A DNA stretch of 64,000 nt, from positions 16,764,673-16,828,672 of the forward strand of contig NC_063177.1 in assembly GCF_023159225.1 (NCBI RefSeq). Direction: 5' to 3'. The notes under the pieces were generated by a model. It was not told the origin of the DNA and searched no databases. It saw only the letters and a list, made by a program, of their open reading frames with translations. The translations under genes were made by a program, and so were the position numbers. Shown in pieces: positions 61,999 to 64,000 of this stretch; position 1 is the stretch's first letter, and each line of letters starts with the position of its first letter. The stretch is from Perognathus longimembris pacificus. Lineage: Eukaryota; Chordata; Mammalia; Rodentia; Heteromyidae.

Positions 61999-63689
61999 GT
62001 CCACTGGCTTCTTGATGTACTATGAAGATCCTGTCCAGCTTGGGCTGCCTCTCAGGTACCTCGTGGGAGGGCCATGGAGCATCCTCTTTTTCTCTAGATG
62101 ATAATAAAGCTACTGGCATAGCCCCTGATGCTATGTGACAACCTTTTTCCAGATCTGTTCTGTCCTTCCAGCCTTCCTCTAACTGGGGAAGATAGCATCC
62201 TCACAGCCTAAAGGTTAACAACAGGAGTTTTGGGCTCTGACAGCCTGGAGTCAAGTCCAACTTCCCTATACCTTTGGCAAGTGACTTACTTGCTCTGAAA
62301 CTCCGGTCATGTGGAACATGGGGCCAGAGCCAGCAGTCACTCAACAATCCAGGGACTGAACCCCAACTGGACATAGTAACATCATGGCTAGTGCACACAG
62401 GTTCTCTGCCGGAGCAGGCTGCACTGCAATCTCCATGAGGGGCTTGGCACTCTGACCACAGACCACAGTCCTGCTTCTTGTTTGCTCCATGGCTCAGTTG
62501 ACCTCTCACCCATATCTCCCCGCCGCTGGACTGAGGTGCTGCTTCCTGTTGCCGGATAGACTAAGGCCTGGAGAGAGACAGGAGATCCTGGGGCAGGTAC
62601 CCTCAGTAGGGCCAGCCAGACACCCACACCCTGGAGGGGAGGGCCTCAGAAATCAGCAGCCAGAAAAGAGGGCAGCCTGGGGATTTAGAGGCACCGCTAG
62701 CTCTGTGCCCCTTGGCGCTCAGCATTCTCGGGGAGTTGTTCTGGAGGCTCCCCACTCTTTGTTTTCCTGGGGCGAGGAGGCCCCTTTTTGACCCTGGAGA
62801 GGCTCTGGACAGTCTGAGTAGGGTCGAGCACTCTCTTTCTTCCCTAGCTTTCTCTGTAAAGATTTTGTTTGTGAGTCTTCTGAGTGGGGCTCAACAGTGT
62901 AAGTCATTGTTCTGTCTACCCTGGCCCTGGCAGCCTTACTTCTGTTTTCTCCACACTCTGCCACACCAATTCCTTGTCTGTCTTCTTCATTTGCCCTCTC
63001 CAGCTGGGCCAGGCTAGGCCACTCCAGCTGCCCATTCTGGAGGCATCTGTTTAGTAAACAGACTTCAGGTGAGACCCCAGGCAGGCAGGTTGGGCTGGGC
63101 CAGAGCTCAGCTTCTAGGCCAGGAGCAAAGGGGCCAGGGTGGAGGTAGGGGCAGCCCAGGGCTTGGTACTTTCTGGAAGCTTATCTGTCTGTCTGTGTCT
63201 TGACCTCCCTGGGAGCACAGGGAGAGGAGCAGTGTAGGCTGGCCTGAGTTTGGACATCTTTTGGGGCTGAAGTTATGTGTGTGGGCTGTTTACTGCCAAC
63301 AAACTTCTGGACTCGCCAAAGGTTTCATTCTCTCCAGGAGCAAGGAACACTCTCAAATTGCTCCCTGGGCAGACAAGAGGGGCCACTTAGTCCCTCCAAC
63401 ACCCGGGTTCATCTGTTGCCGGACATCACTGTCTGGAGGCAGGAGGGCAGAGGGCCAGGTGGGTTCATTGGCAGATGGAAGCCCAGTATGGAGGTCGCTG
63501 CTTCTGTGCATAGTAGCTTCAGGGTGACAGAGGCAAAGATACTCTCACTTCCACCTGGCCCCTTTTCTTGGAGGCCCCGTCTTGTAATGGAGTGACCACA
63601 TCTCCAGGCAATTTTAGATGTTTCTACTCCTAGGCCCACTGAAGCGGAGGCTACCTTGGGAACATGCCTTGTATTTTTTCCCTTTGGTG

Positions 63690-63757
63690 TTGAGGATGGA
63701 ACCCAGGGCCTCATTCATACTAGGCAAGTGCTTTACACTTGAGCTATAGCCCCAACC
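63690..63757 (-). mobile_element. ID-type SINE monomer (partial)
   Basis: GATGGAACCCAGGGCCTCAT and the reversed head ending ATAGCCCC mark an ID-like monomer. Confidence 0.5.
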
Positions 63758-63877
63758 AGTGATTTTATTTTCATAGGAGATTGGAGGCCTGGGTCAGTAG
63801 GTAGAGTTGCCAGCCAATGAGTGAAAGCATCAGGTACCGAATTTGAGGCCCAGTCTCAAACCTAAAAGAAAAGAAGC

Positions 63878-64000
63878 GGGCTGGGGATATGGCCTAGTGG
63901 CAAGAGTGCTTGCCTCGTATACATGAGGCCCTGGGTTCAATTCCCCAGCACCACATATACAGAAAATGGACAGAAGTGGTGCTGTGGCTCAAGTGGCAGA
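63878..64000 (+). mobile_element. IDL-Geo dimeric SINE, cut by the window end
   Basis: Starts GGGCTGGGGATATGGCCTAG and reaches the beginning of the Geo half (GTGGCTCAAGTGGCAGA) at the last base of the window. Confidence 0.5.

Larger units (their letters stand above)
57987..64000 (+). other. SLC43A2: SLC43A2 intron (first coding intron, incomplete)
   Basis: No further coding exon recognised. It is poorer in SINEs than the rest of the window: an ID-like monomer at 61437-61516, a (GT)n run at 61702-61744, a composite SINE at 61783-61998, another ID-like piece at 63690-63757, a possible lone Geo-type monomer at 63789-63868 and an IDL-Geo copy cut by the window end. 58090-61200 and 62000-63660 look unique. 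Confidence 0.5.

Overview
The window is nuclear DNA from a placental mammal, most likely a rodent of the superfamily Geomyoidea (kangaroo rats, pocket mice, pocket gophers). The rodent call rests on the very dense SINE content. The commonest mobile repeat is a dimer with a left half like the rodent ID element (tRNA-Ala derived) and a right half of another kind, joined to an A-tail. That is the architecture I know as IDL-Geo, described from Geomyoidea. The species is not determined by the sequence.

The gene order, all on the plus strand, is the mammalian synteny block known from human 17p13.3. (1) PRPF8, C-terminal half, 21 coding exons between 1 and 17793. (2) RILP, complete, 8 exons between 19495 and 22638. 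(3) SCARF1, complete, 11 exons between 23387 and 35908. (4) SLC43A2, 5' end only: a CpG-rich promoter region around 56.3-57.4 kb, the first coding exon at 57784-57986, then an intron that runs out of the window. I built all exons by hand from GT/AG junctions and reading-frame continuity. RILP (371 codons), SCARF1 (807 codons) and the PRPF8 part (1142 codons) each stay open from end to end.

The 20 kb between SCARF1 and SLC43A2 is a repeat graveyard. Its centre is a defective gammaretrovirus-like ERV (43289-54962, plus strand) with a matching 4-bp target duplication. Its 5' LTR is cut off, and the rest of that LTR and the leader are replaced by a 5.4-kb minus-strand L1. The L1 has its 5' end but has lost most of ORF1, and an IDL-Geo SINE sits in its 3' UTR. 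This gives a three-level nest: ERV, then L1, then SINE. The ERV keeps recognisable gag, pro and pol, broken by several stops and frameshifts, and has no recognisable env.

No operon-like or prokaryotic system is present. The four host genes act separately: PRPF8 in the spliceosome core, RILP as a Rab7 effector on late endosomes and lysosomes, SCARF1 as an endothelial and phagocyte scavenger receptor, and SLC43A2 as a neutral amino acid transporter. The most unusual signals are in the mobile DNA: a 44-nt SINE head without a tail inside a perfect 15-bp target duplication, a repeated L1-endonuclease entry site inside one SINE family, and two SINE families that share one 3' monomer. Near genes, there is a four-tract G-quadruplex motif upstream of RILP and a doubled CCAAT-box promoter layout at SLC43A2.
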